From Alphaproteobacteria bacterium (GTDB lineage: Bacteria > Pseudomonadota > Alphaproteobacteria > Micavibrionales > Micavibrionaceae), in contig JAGNLJ010000004.1 in NCBI GenBank assembly GCA_017999645.1, forward strand, positions 1-64,000: DNA of 64,000 nucleotides, given 5' to 3'. Both the position numbers and the translations under genes were made by a program. The notes below the pieces were generated by a model. The model saw only the letters and a list, made by a program, of their open reading frames with translations, ran no database searches and had not been told where the DNA came from. The first letter of the stretch is position 1. The number at the start of each line of letters is the position of its first letter. Shown here one piece after another: positions 35,276 to 43,476 of this stretch.

Positions 35276-35965
35276 GTGAAGCGCGAAAGCGAAAATTCGT
35301 CTGGCTCATTCAGAGCGTGGGGGACGGGATTTAACTATCACTACGATGCTTACTTAAAGAAATTTGAAATATCCCACGCTAAAAACGATAGCCCGGTTCT
35401 GTTCCTAGATTTCGACAAGGAATTGTCAGGAGATCCAGAGCTCTTTGCGTGTACGCTGGATAAAGCCTGCCAGCTCCGCGCCCTCACCCTCACAAACAAT
35501 ACATCACTCGATTTATCAGAGATCTTTGACGACGGGCGGCTGACCCCCATGGTGTATGAGACAGCCCGCCTCGCCCGGTTCGGGTTCGACCTGATGCAAA
35601 ACAATTTCGAGCGGTTCGAGCGTTATTTCTGCCAAGGCAATCATTGCAATGTGAATGTGGGCCGGGTCAGGAAATTTGATGCCGGATCCGCCTTTTTTGC
35701 GGCCAAATTTGAAACGAACCATAACAGCCGTGTTGCTGTGGAGTGTGCGACCTTGCATGGTGTTATGTCTAAACTGTCGCAAAAAATCATTCAGGACCTG
35801 ATTCCAAGGGAATTTGTCTACCGTTTTGATGGTGTTGCGCACTCGCTTTTAAAAACATCTTCAAATATTTCTGTTTTGTCTTTGATTTTAAACGAAAAAT
35901 TCTCTCCATCGACCAAATTGAGGGAAATACGCGAGAAACGCTCGAAAAGATTCACAGAGCAATAA
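35276..35965 (+). CDS. hypothetical protein (229 aa)
   Basis: No family recognised. It starts at GTG 35276, after a good promoter. The product is soluble, with no signal peptide: a mixed alpha/beta N-terminal half (SPVLFLDFDKELSGDPELF) and a basic C-terminal tail ending in REIREKRSKRF. Three or four Cys are scattered without a metal-site spacing. Its place, between an S66 peptidase and carD, and its AT-richer sequence suggest a lineage-specific gene. Confidence 0.6.
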   Translation: MKRESENSSGSFRAWGTGFNYHYDAYLKKFEISHAKNDSPVLFLDFDKELSGDPELFACTLDKACQLRALTLTNNTSLDLSEIFDDGRLTPMVYETARLARFGFDLMQNNFERFERYFCQGNHCNVNVGRVRKFDAGSAFFAAKFETNHNSRVAVECATLHGVMSKLSQKIIQDLIPREFVYRFDGVAHSLLKTSSNISVLSLILNEKFSPSTKLREIREKRSKRFTEQ

Positions 35966-36088
35966 TTCATATATATCAACTACTTATAAAAGAGTGAAAA
36001 GTAAATAGTTGAAAAAACCCGAATTTTTGGGTACCCTCTGACTCCTCTAAACCGAAGCATTACCGGTTCATACAGGGAAAGCAGCGGG

Positions 36089-36113
36089 CCTCGCGGCCCG
36101 GGCGGGGTTTTTT
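36089..36113 (+). terminator. intrinsic terminator upstream of carD
   Basis: CCTCGC (36089-36094) can pair with GCGGGG (36102-36107) with one G:U pair, followed immediately by T6. It would end transcripts from the gene at 35276 or a short RNA starting near 36040. Confidence 0.5.
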
Positions 36114-36181
36114 AGCCCTTTCTTTTCCAGAAAACCGGACTAGGTATCGTAAACAAAAAGAGCAAAAAGAAGCGAGCGCAC

Positions 36182-36748
36182 ATGAAAAAACCGACACCTA
36201 CTACCGTAAAACCAAAAGAAAAAAAGAAAATGGCCAACGATAATCAGGACTTCCTGAAAGGCGATTTCGTGGTTTACCCCGCCCATGGCGTGGGCCAGAT
36301 CGAGGGCGTCGAAACGGCGACCATCGGTGGTTCCGAAATCCGTCTTTATGCTATCGGTTTTGAGAAGGAGCGCATGCGCCTTAAAATTCCAGTCATCAAG
36401 GCCCGCACGTCCGGCCTGCGCAAGCTGAGCACCGGTTCGCGCCTCAAGGATGCCATGAAGACCCTGCAGGGCCGCGCCCGCGTGCGCCGCACGATGTGGA
36501 GCCGCCGCGCCCAGGAATACGAAATGAAGATTAATTCCGGCGACCCGGTTTCGATCGCGGAAGTATTGCGCGACTTGAAACGCTCGAACGATGACGGGGA
36601 GCAGTCCTACAGCGAACGCCAGATTTACCAATCGGCACTCGAGCGGCTCGCCCGCGAAGTTGCCGCCGTGCAGAAAATCACGGAAATAAAGGCAACCGCC
36701 AAGCTGGAAACCATGCTCGGCACGCTGAAAAAGAAAGAAGCGGCCTAA
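36182..36748 (+). CDS. carD: CarD-family transcriptional regulator
   Basis: CarD_CdnL_TRCF RNA-polymerase-interacting domain from about residue 25: FLKGDFVVYPAHGVGQIEGVE is diagnostic, followed by a C-terminal helical DNA-binding region (LKRSNDDGEQSYSERQIYQS). CarD/CdnL binds the RNAP beta subunit and stabilises open complexes at housekeeping and rRNA promoters. An N-terminal Lys/Pro-rich extension of about 16 residues precedes a second Met at MANDNQD; translation could start there (36230). Length 188 aa. A strong terminator follows. Confidence 0.92.
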   Translation: MKKPTPTTVKPKEKKKMANDNQDFLKGDFVVYPAHGVGQIEGVETATIGGSEIRLYAIGFEKERMRLKIPVIKARTSGLRKLSTGSRLKDAMKTLQGRARVRRTMWSRRAQEYEMKINSGDPVSIAEVLRDLKRSNDDGEQSYSERQIYQSALERLAREVAAVQKITEIKATAKLETMLGTLKKKEAA

Positions 36749-36775
36749 AAGTATTCTCCCAAGGAAGGAAATAAG

Positions 36776-36806
36776 AAGCCCCGGTTCAGGCCGGGGCTTT
36801 TTCTTT
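36776..36806 (+). terminator. intrinsic terminator after carD
   Basis: AAGCCCCGG and CCGGGGCTT flank a TTCAGG loop and end in TTTTTCTTTT. It lies about 30 bases beyond the carD stop. Confidence 0.9.
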
Positions 36807-36917
36807 TCTCTAATTTACGCTTTCTATGCTGCTGATTTTAATGTATCCTTTAAATGATTCTGGGAATTCTTCCGGAATTATCCACAGACCTGTCCCCTCT
36901 TTTATCCCGTTAGCTCC

Positions 36918-37736
36918 GTGCAACAGACTCCTGGCGATTCCAGATTTGCTAGTATTGGCGCCCCCAGGCGCATCTGGGCCGTTTCCGCCATTCATGGCGA
37001 TACCGACCGCCTGACCGCCGTGCACGATGCCATTTACGACGCCATACGCCCCGGCGACCGCCTTGTTTATCTCGGCAATTATACCGGCTATAGCACCGGT
37101 GCCGCCGCCTGCGTCGATGAGATCCTGACGTTCCGGCGCATGATCCTCTCAATTGAGGGCATGATGTGCAGCGATATCGTTTATTTAAAAGGCCAGCAGG
37201 AGGAAATGTGGCAGAAGCTCCTCCAGCTCCAATTCGCGCCCGACCCAACCAATGTTTTGCTCTGGATGCTCGGCAACGGTCTTTCTCCTACGTTAGAGAG
37301 TTACGGCATTTCGGCCCATGACGGGATTGATGCCTGCCGCGGCGGTGCGGTATCCCTGACGAAATGGACCGCCCAGATCAGGGAAGCCATTCGCCGTCAC
37401 CCGGGTCATGAAACATTCAGCGTTCACCATTCCCGTGCGGCCTTCACGAATGAAAGCTGCGAGTACCCGATGCTGTTCGTGCATGCGGGGCTGAACACCA
37501 AAAAGCCGCTGGGCGACCAGGGCGATCATTTCTGGTGGTCGGCGGGCAAGTTTAACGAGATCAGCGACGCGTATCTTCCTTTCAAAAAGGTCATACGCGG
37601 GTATGACCCCGCCCGCGGCGGTATGAATTTAAATTGCGTGACTGCCACTATCGACGGTGGTTGCGGCTTTGGCGGCAGCCTGGCCTGCGTCGGTTTTGCC
37701 GAAAATGGCGAAGTCATTGATATTATGGAATATTAA
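36918..37736 (+). CDS. metallophosphoesterase-like protein with altered metal-site motifs
   Basis: The order of motifs follows PPP-type phosphatases, but each is changed: AVSAIHGDTDRL stands for GDxHG, GDRLVYLGNYTGYS for GDxxDRG, and KGQQEEMW for GNHE. LFVHAGLNTKKPL and VIRGYDPARGG match the later HAG and GH motifs. Closely similar altered motifs are known in an alphaproteobacterial subgroup, so this is probably a stable family, not decay. Catalysis is doubtful or uses different ligands. The start is GTG 36918 with no clear ribosome site, so the N-terminus is uncertain. Confidence 0.75.
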   Translation: MQQTPGDSRFASIGAPRRIWAVSAIHGDTDRLTAVHDAIYDAIRPGDRLVYLGNYTGYSTGAAACVDEILTFRRMILSIEGMMCSDIVYLKGQQEEMWQKLLQLQFAPDPTNVLLWMLGNGLSPTLESYGISAHDGIDACRGGAVSLTKWTAQIREAIRRHPGHETFSVHHSRAAFTNESCEYPMLFVHAGLNTKKPLGDQGDHFWWSAGKFNEISDAYLPFKKVIRGYDPARGGMNLNCVTATIDGGCGFGGSLACVGFAENGEVIDIMEY

Positions 37737-37840
37737 TATCCATAGGCTGTAAAAAATCTGAAATATTTTAGAAACATTTCGATCCATTCGGGCGTTGGCT
37801 GCGTATAGAGGATAGACAACCTCGTAAAGGCACCCGAAAA

Positions 37841-38722
37841 ATGGCCCACATAGACGACCCGCACACCCAGAAAGCAAATCTGGATTACATCCGCACCTCG
37901 ATGAACGAGCCCATGCTTGAACGCGACCATGAGCTTGACCTCGCGCGCCGCTGGAAGAACAAGCGTGATGAAAAAGCCCTGCACGAGATGGTGACGTCTT
38001 ATACGCGCCTCGTGGTTTCAATCGCCAGCAGGTTCCGCAATTACGGTTTGCCCATGGGCGATCTCATTCAGGAAGGCAATGTCGGATTGATGCAGGCCGC
38101 CGAGCGTTTCGATCCCGAGCGCGAAGTGCGTTTCTCGACGTATGCCTCGTGGTGGATCCGCGCCGCGATCCAGGATTATATCCTGCGCAACTGGTCGATT
38201 GTCCGCACCGGCACGACAGCCGCGCAGAAATCCCTGTTCTTTAATTTCCGACGCCTGCGCGCAAAAATCGAAAACAGAACCGAGCGTGAAGGCCTCGACA
38301 ATGCTGGCCGCGAGCAGATCGCGAAAGAACTCGGCGTCGATGTCAGCGATGTCGAGAGTATGGAAGGCCGCCTGGCCGGAACCGATCACTCCCTTAATGC
38401 ACCTGTCGGCGAAGACGGCGACAGCGAGTGGCAGGATTTTCTTGAAGACGGAAATCCGAACCCGGAAGAAATCGTCATTGGTATGAAAGACGCCAAGACG
38501 CGTTCGGCATGGTTGAAAACTGCGCTGAACGGTTTGTCGGACCGCGAGCGCACGATCATCAAGGAACGTCACCTCGGTTACGAAGCCGTAACGCTTGAAG
38601 ATCTGGGCAAGACACTCGGCATCAGCAAGGAGCGCGTGCGCCAGCTTGAGCAACGCGCGATGGACAAGCTGCGCGTTTCGATGAGCCGCCACACCGAAGA
38701 CGGGCAGCGTTTGTTCGGTTAA
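37841..38722 (+). CDS. rpoH: RNA polymerase sigma factor RpoH (sigma32-like)
   Basis: Heat-shock sigma factor. Region 2 has GLPMGDLIQEGNVGLMQAAE and FSTYASWWIRAAIQDYIL; the RpoH box is seen as QKSLFFNFRRLR; region 4 ends in LGKTLGISKERVRQLEQRAM for -35 recognition. At 293 aa it matches alphaproteobacterial RpoH. Many relatives carry two rpoH copies, so this may not be the only one. It is monocistronic, ending in a family B palindrome followed by T8 that can act as terminator. Confidence 0.95.
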   Translation: MAHIDDPHTQKANLDYIRTSMNEPMLERDHELDLARRWKNKRDEKALHEMVTSYTRLVVSIASRFRNYGLPMGDLIQEGNVGLMQAAERFDPEREVRFSTYASWWIRAAIQDYILRNWSIVRTGTTAAQKSLFFNFRRLRAKIENRTEREGLDNAGREQIAKELGVDVSDVESMEGRLAGTDHSLNAPVGEDGDSEWQDFLEDGNPNPEEIVIGMKDAKTRSAWLKTALNGLSDRERTIIKERHLGYEAVTLEDLGKTLGISKERVRQLEQRAMDKLRVSMSRHTEDGQRLFG

Positions 38723-38729
38723 CCACAAT

Positions 38730-38801
38730 CGTCATTGCGAGCGATAGCGAAGCAATCCAGAAAAAATGGATTGCTTCGTCGCTTTGCTCCTCGCAATGAC
38801 G
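38730..38801. repeat. palindromic repeat, family B, between rpoH and the M48 gene
   Basis: CGTCATTGCGAG at the left and CTCGCAATGACG at the right are perfect inverted ends; inner arms GCAATCCA and TGGATTGC flank AGAAAAAA-like bases. A T8 run follows (38804-38811), so it should also terminate rpoH transcription. Confidence 0.92.
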
Positions 38802-38809
38802 AGTTTTTT

Positions 38810-40246
38810 TTAATTTCCTATGATTTTATATTTCTGACCGGCTTTGACTCCCTCACCGGAGCCGAGGCCGTTCAGCACGCGGAAACGCTCTTCGCGCAGC
38901 GCGCCTTCGGGCATGCGTTGCGCCATCGTCGAGACGGTGTCGCTGTTGCCTGCCATGATGGAATAAACGCGGTACGGGCGCACGGCCTGGCGCTCCGATT
39001 CATTCAACGGGCGGAAGCTGTAGGTCGAGGTTTTCAACGCATTGACCAATGACGCATCGGCACCCTGCGGGATTGCGACCTGGAAGCGCGCCATCTTGTT
39101 GCCAAAGCGGATGGCGACAAGGCGGATCGTCACGGGCTTGCCATTCAGGTTACCGGCGAAGCCAGCCGTCGCGGCAGGCATGCCGCCGATGCTGATATTC
39201 TCCGGCTTTTCGACCGCCTCGTTCTTCATCCAGTTTTGAGTCAGATAAATCATCGGGTCGCCGGAATCATTGGCGAGATCGAAGATGATTGCCGCGCCGC
39301 TTTTCGATACGGCGACGACCTGGCTTGGCTGATTTTCAATCGTGAATCCTTCGGGAACGTTGAAGGCGAAGCCGAGGCCGGGATGGAAGAAGCTGTTGCC
39401 GCGAACGAAGCCCTGCTTCTCGCTATCGCCATAGACCATGTTTTCGATCATCTGGAGATGGCGGTCGTGACCCACCGCGCCGCCCTTCGGATAGTTAGCC
39501 GCCTGGGATAACGTGCTGCTGACGCGCTCGGCGGTGGCCGGGTGGGTTGAGAAATAGCTGGTGGAATCCCCGCCATCGCCACCCTGCATCCTGCTTTCGA
39601 GTGAGGTATCGTTCTGCAATGATTTCAGGAACGACGACATCGCCGATGGTTCGTAACCGCCGCGTGTCATATAACGCAGGCCAAGCGTGTCGGCCTCGTT
39701 CTCCTGTCCGCGCGAATAGGAACTTAAATAAAGATTCGAGCCGACGCCAAGCGCCTGCGAAACGCCATCGCTGCCGACCGCTGCGCCAAGCACTGCCGCG
39801 CCAAACGACGTCACAACGCCGTGCGAATAACGCTCAGCCGAGTGACGGGCGGTGATGTGGCCGGTTTCATGCGAGAGCACGGCGGCGAGTTCGGCCTCGC
39901 TGTTGGCCAGCGCCAGCAATCCGCGCGAGACGTATATATACCCTCCCGGCAGCGCGAAGGCGTTCACGATGGGGCTATCGATGACGTAGAATTTATACTG
40001 AACGTCGGCGCGCTCGGTGTCTTTCGTAACTTTGTTACCGACCTCGTTCACATAGGCAGTCAGTTTGGGATCGTTATAGAATCCGAATTGCTGTTCGACC
40101 TTCTGGTGTTCGGACGCGCCCACGGATGATTCCTGGCTGGGAGACATCAAGCCCGTAAACTGCCTTGCGCCCGTGGCGGGGTTGGTGCTGCAGGCCGCGA
40201 GGGATATAATCACGGCGGCGAAAAACGGGGTCTTGCAAATGCGCAT
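38810..40246 (-). CDS. M48-family metalloprotease lipoprotein
   Basis: A lipoprotein signal peptide ends in LAAC, Cys19 being the lipidated residue. The zinc motif HETGH is at 126-130, with ENEAD downstream giving the third ligand, as in M48 peptidases such as BepA/LoiP. The C-terminal ~200 residues are beta-rich, and the last ~50 (VYSIMAGNSDTVSTMAQRMP) look like a LysM/SLT-associated tail. It is likely an outer-membrane or periplasmic quality-control protease. ATG 40246 puts the signal peptide at the start; longer in-frame starts exist. It converges on rpoH and is divergent from the nuclease gene. Confidence 0.9.
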   Translation of the reverse strand: MRICKTPFFAAVIISLAACSTNPATGARQFTGLMSPSQESSVGASEHQKVEQQFGFYNDPKLTAYVNEVGNKVTKDTERADVQYKFYVIDSPIVNAFALPGGYIYVSRGLLALANSEAELAAVLSHETGHITARHSAERYSHGVVTSFGAAVLGAAVGSDGVSQALGVGSNLYLSSYSRGQENEADTLGLRYMTRGGYEPSAMSSFLKSLQNDTSLESRMQGGDGGDSTSYFSTHPATAERVSSTLSQAANYPKGGAVGHDRHLQMIENMVYGDSEKQGFVRGNSFFHPGLGFAFNVPEGFTIENQPSQVVAVSKSGAAIIFDLANDSGDPMIYLTQNWMKNEAVEKPENISIGGMPAATAGFAGNLNGKPVTIRLVAIRFGNKMARFQVAIPQGADASLVNALKTSTYSFRPLNESERQAVRPYRVYSIMAGNSDTVSTMAQRMPEGALREERFRVLNGLGSGEGVKAGQKYKIIGN

Positions 40247-40271
40247 AAAAGCTGTCCAATCTGTTGTCATC

Positions 40272-41126
40272 ATGCTCCGGATATTAATTCTTTTTCTGAT
40301 CGCGGCCAATTGTTTTATAAACGCAGCCTATGCGGAAAACGTTCCCCGCCTGCCCCCGGGCGATTTTTCGGAATTGCGCCGGACCGGCATGGTCAACGTT
40401 AAGGCTGTGATCGACCCACAGACGATTCAGCTCGAGGACGGGCATATCGTCCGGCTGACGGGGATCGATTTCCCTGATTTCAATCCCGACGAGCCCGGTG
40501 ATTTTTCCCTGACCGCGATGCAGATCCTGCGCGACATGCTGGTGGGGAAAACCGTCCTGCTTTATCAGACCGTCAACCGCGAGGAAGGCCGCATCAACCG
40601 CATGGGTCAGGACATCGCGCAGATTCAGCGTGAATCCGACAAGGTCTGGGTTCAGGGCACATTATTGTCGCTTGGCCTTGCCCGCGTGCGCACGGCGCAG
40701 AGAAATCCTGAAATGGCCCAGCAAATGTACGATCTTGAGCTGGCGGCGATGAAAGACAAAGCCGGGATCTGGGAGAATTATTCCAAAGTCCTGCCGCCGG
40801 AAGAAGCCGAAGCCCATGAAGGGAGCTTTCAGATCGTCGAGGGGCGCATTGAAAGCGCGGCCCTGAAACAAAACCGCATTTACCTGAATTTCGGCAAGGA
40901 CTGGAAAACCGATTTCACGATTTCCATTGCCCCGGAAGACAAGCGCGCGTTCTCGAAGCAGAATCTTGACCCGCTGCAATGGAACGGGAAACAGGTGCGC
41001 GTGCGCGGATGGATCGAGAGCTATAACGGCCCCTATATGCAGATCAGCCACCCGGCGGCGATAGAAGTCAAAATAGATGACACTCCTTCTACTGTCACCC
41101 CCGCGCAGGCGGGGGTCCAGCCATAA
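40272..41126 (+). CDS. secreted thermonuclease-like (SNase domain) protein
   Basis: A signal peptide (LRILILFLIAANCFINAAYA) leads into an SNase/TNase-like domain at residues ~40-160: VKAVIDPQTIQLEDGHIVRL followed by TGIDFPD, with Arg of VRL and Asp of GID in catalytic positions; SLGLARVR corresponds to the second Arg motif. A second beta domain follows (~180-290). The final ten residues, TVTPAQAGVQP, are encoded by the start of a family A palindromic repeat. The ATG at 40272 is chosen because of the signal peptide; an ATG at 40239 is possible. Confidence 0.82.
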   Translation: MLRILILFLIAANCFINAAYAENVPRLPPGDFSELRRTGMVNVKAVIDPQTIQLEDGHIVRLTGIDFPDFNPDEPGDFSLTAMQILRDMLVGKTVLLYQTVNREEGRINRMGQDIAQIQRESDKVWVQGTLLSLGLARVRTAQRNPEMAQQMYDLELAAMKDKAGIWENYSKVLPPEEAEAHEGSFQIVEGRIESAALKQNRIYLNFGKDWKTDFTISIAPEDKRAFSKQNLDPLQWNGKQVRVRGWIESYNGPYMQISHPAAIEVKIDDTPSTVTPAQAGVQP

Positions 41127-41202
41127 TTTAGACGCAGCTTCGCTGCACATTATGGATCCCCGACGTTTAAGCCATGCTACGCATGGCCTCGGGGATGACA
41201 GT
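41091..41202. repeat. palindromic repeat, family A, at the 3' end of the nuclease gene
   Basis: ACTGTCACCCCCGCG at the left and GGGGATGACAGT at the right are inverted ends. Inside lie two further small hairpins, GCAGCTTCGCTGC and GCCATGCTACGCATGGC. The first 36 bases are coding for the nuclease C-terminus. Confidence 0.85.
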
Positions 41203-41277
41203 TTGGAGTGGTTGCCTTCCGACAGGTAAGAGCCTAAGTTAGGCAAATAGATTCATTAATTTCTTTACTATTTGATT

Positions 41278-42279
41278 ATGGCCAAAAAACCGCAAGCCGA
41301 CAAAAAGTACGAAGATAGCCGCCGCGCTCCGCTGATGGATTTGTTTCCGGCGCTGGCACCCTATTCCAGCGGCTTTCTCGCGATCGATGACATTCACAAT
41401 CTTTACTGGGAGCAAAGCGGCAATCCGGATGGCGTGCCGATTGTGCTGCTGCATGGCGGTCCCGGCGCGGGCGCAACGCCGACCCATCGCCGGTTTTTCG
41501 ATCCCGATCATTACCGCATCATCATTTTCGACCAGCGCGGGTGCGGACGCTCGCATCCTCTGGGAAGTCTCGAGAGAAACACGACGCGTCATCTGCTAAA
41601 CGATATCGAGATGCTCAGAAAACATCTGGGCGTCGAGCGCTGGCATTTGTTCGGCGGTTCGTGGGGCAGCACGCTTGCGTTGCTTTACGCGAATTTATAT
41701 CCCGAGCGCTGTCTAAGCTTAATTCTGCGCGGGATTTTCCTGTTCGAGCAGAACGAGGTCGACTGGTTCCTCTATGGAATCCGGACCGTTTTCCCCGAGG
41801 CTTGGGAACAATTTTCGAATTTCCTACCCGAGAGCGAACAGAGCAATTTACTCAGCGGTTATTACAAGCGCCTGACCGGGGAAGATGAAAAAATCCGGCT
41901 GCAGGCGGCGATCCGCTGGAGCCTTTATGAAGGCGCATGTTCATCATTGCTGCCGAACTATGAGACCATTACGACGGAAGAACAGAAACAACACGCGCTG
42001 GCGCTGGCACGCATCGAGGCGCATTATTTCAGCAACGAAGCGATCAAGGCGGAAAACAGCCTATTGAAGACGATTGATAAAATCCGCTCGATTCCTGCCG
42101 TTATCGTTCAGGGACGTTACGACATTATCTGCCCGATAGCGACGGCGTACAAACTACACCATGCGTGGCCGGAGGCGGATTATGTCGTCGTGCCGGACGC
42201 AGGCCATTCGGCGTTAGATCCGCCGATCCGTTCACGGCTGATCGAAGCCACAGAAAATTTCAAAACCATCAGGGCGTAA
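41278..42279 (+). CDS. pip: proline iminopeptidase
   Basis: S33 alpha/beta hydrolase that removes N-terminal proline. LFPALAPYSSGFLAIDDIHN at the N-terminus, LLHGGPGAG (oxyanion), FDQRGCGRSHP, the nucleophile elbow GGSWGS, the Asp in VQGRYDIICP and the His in PDAGHSALDP are all canonical. The first ~20 residues before MDLFPAL are extra and there is no clear ribosome site at 41278, so ATG 41335 is an alternative. It precedes pgk by three bases, a probable operon. Confidence 0.93.
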   Translation: MAKKPQADKKYEDSRRAPLMDLFPALAPYSSGFLAIDDIHNLYWEQSGNPDGVPIVLLHGGPGAGATPTHRRFFDPDHYRIIIFDQRGCGRSHPLGSLERNTTRHLLNDIEMLRKHLGVERWHLFGGSWGSTLALLYANLYPERCLSLILRGIFLFEQNEVDWFLYGIRTVFPEAWEQFSNFLPESEQSNLLSGYYKRLTGEDEKIRLQAAIRWSLYEGACSSLLPNYETITTEEQKQHALALARIEAHYFSNEAIKAENSLLKTIDKIRSIPAVIVQGRYDIICPIATAYKLHHAWPEADYVVVPDAGHSALDPPIRSRLIEATENFKTIRA

Positions 42280-42282
42280 CTC

Positions 42283-43473
42283 ATGAAGTTCAAAACCATC
42301 CGGGATATCGATCTCAATAACAAGCGTGTCCTGATGCGCGCGGATCTGAACGTACCCGCAAAGCACGCCAAGGTCACTGATACGACGCGCATTGATCGAC
42401 TAAAGCCAACGATTGATTACTTGCGTAAAAACGGTGCGCGAACACTCATCCTGTCACATTTTGGCAGGCCGGAGGGAGAACAAAACCCGCAAATGTCGCT
42501 GGCATTCCTGCTCCCGGCCCTCGAGCAATCATGGGGCACGAAAGTGAAATTCGCGCAGGACTGCATCGGCGCAAAAGCGGAATCGCTTGCCGCTTCTTTA
42601 CAGCCCGGTGAAATCGCTATCCTTGAAAATGTGCGCTTCCACAAGGGCGAGGAAACGAACGACCCGGCGTTCTGCAAGGAACTGGCGAAGAACGGCGATA
42701 TCTATGTGAATGATGCGTTTTCGGTTTCGCACCGGGCGCACGCCTCGACAGAAGGGTTAGCTCATCTCCTGCCAGCCGCCGCAGGGTTTTTAATGGAAGA
42801 GGAATTGAGTGCGTTAGATAGCGCGCTGGAACACCCGAAAAAACCCGTCGCGGCGATTGCGGGTGGATCAAAGATTTCGACCAAGTTAAAAGTTCTCAAG
42901 AACCTGGTCGAACGCGTGGATTTCCTTATCCTTGGCGGCGGGATGGCAAACACGTTCCTGCATGCGCAGGGTGCCGATGTCGGCATGTCGCTCTGTGAAA
43001 AGAATATGGCCGAGGAAGCGAAAAGGATTATGGAGCACGCGGCGTCGAAGGGCTGCAAGATTTTGCTGCCGGTTGATTCCGTAACTGTCACATCCATCCA
43101 ACCCGGCGCAGATTATGAAACCCATGACAGCCGGAAAATTCCGGAGGACCGTATGGCCATCGATGTCGGGCCAAAAACGATTCAATATATTCTGGATGAG
43201 ACGAAAGATTGCAAAACCTTGGTGTGGAACGGACCGATGGGCGTGTTCGAGATCAAGCCGTTTGACGCGGGCACCAACGCCCTCGCCATCGAAGCAGCCA
43301 AGCGCACAAAGAATGGCTTGATCAGCGTTGCAGGCGGCGGCGATACGGTGGCGGCACTGGAAAACGCGGGCACTGCGGATGATTTCACCTATATTTCCAC
43401 GGCGGGCGGTGCATTCCTGGAATGGCTTGAGGGCCGGACATTGCCCGGCGTTGCGGCACTTTTCCAAAAATAG
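42283..43473 (+). CDS. pgk: phosphoglycerate kinase
   Basis: Glycolytic enzyme that transfers phosphate between 1,3-bisphosphoglycerate and ADP. RVLMRADLNVPAK, LSHFGRPEGEQNP, ENVRFHKGEE, NDAFSVSHRAHAS, the hinge region GGSKISTKLKVL and the nucleotide-binding WNGPMGVFE with SVAGGGDTVAAL are all present. At 396 aa it is complete. It ends three bases before the convergent DUF2336 gene, leaving no room for a separate terminator. Confidence 0.97.
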   Translation: MKFKTIRDIDLNNKRVLMRADLNVPAKHAKVTDTTRIDRLKPTIDYLRKNGARTLILSHFGRPEGEQNPQMSLAFLLPALEQSWGTKVKFAQDCIGAKAESLAASLQPGEIAILENVRFHKGEETNDPAFCKELAKNGDIYVNDAFSVSHRAHASTEGLAHLLPAAAGFLMEEELSALDSALEHPKKPVAAIAGGSKISTKLKVLKNLVERVDFLILGGGMANTFLHAQGADVGMSLCEKNMAEEAKRIMEHAASKGCKILLPVDSVTVTSIQPGADYETHDSRKIPEDRMAIDVGPKTIQYILDETKDCKTLVWNGPMGVFEIKPFDAGTNALAIEAAKRTKNGLISVAGGGDTVAALENAGTADDFTYISTAGGAFLEWLEGRTLPGVAALFQK

Positions 43474-43476
43474 AAA

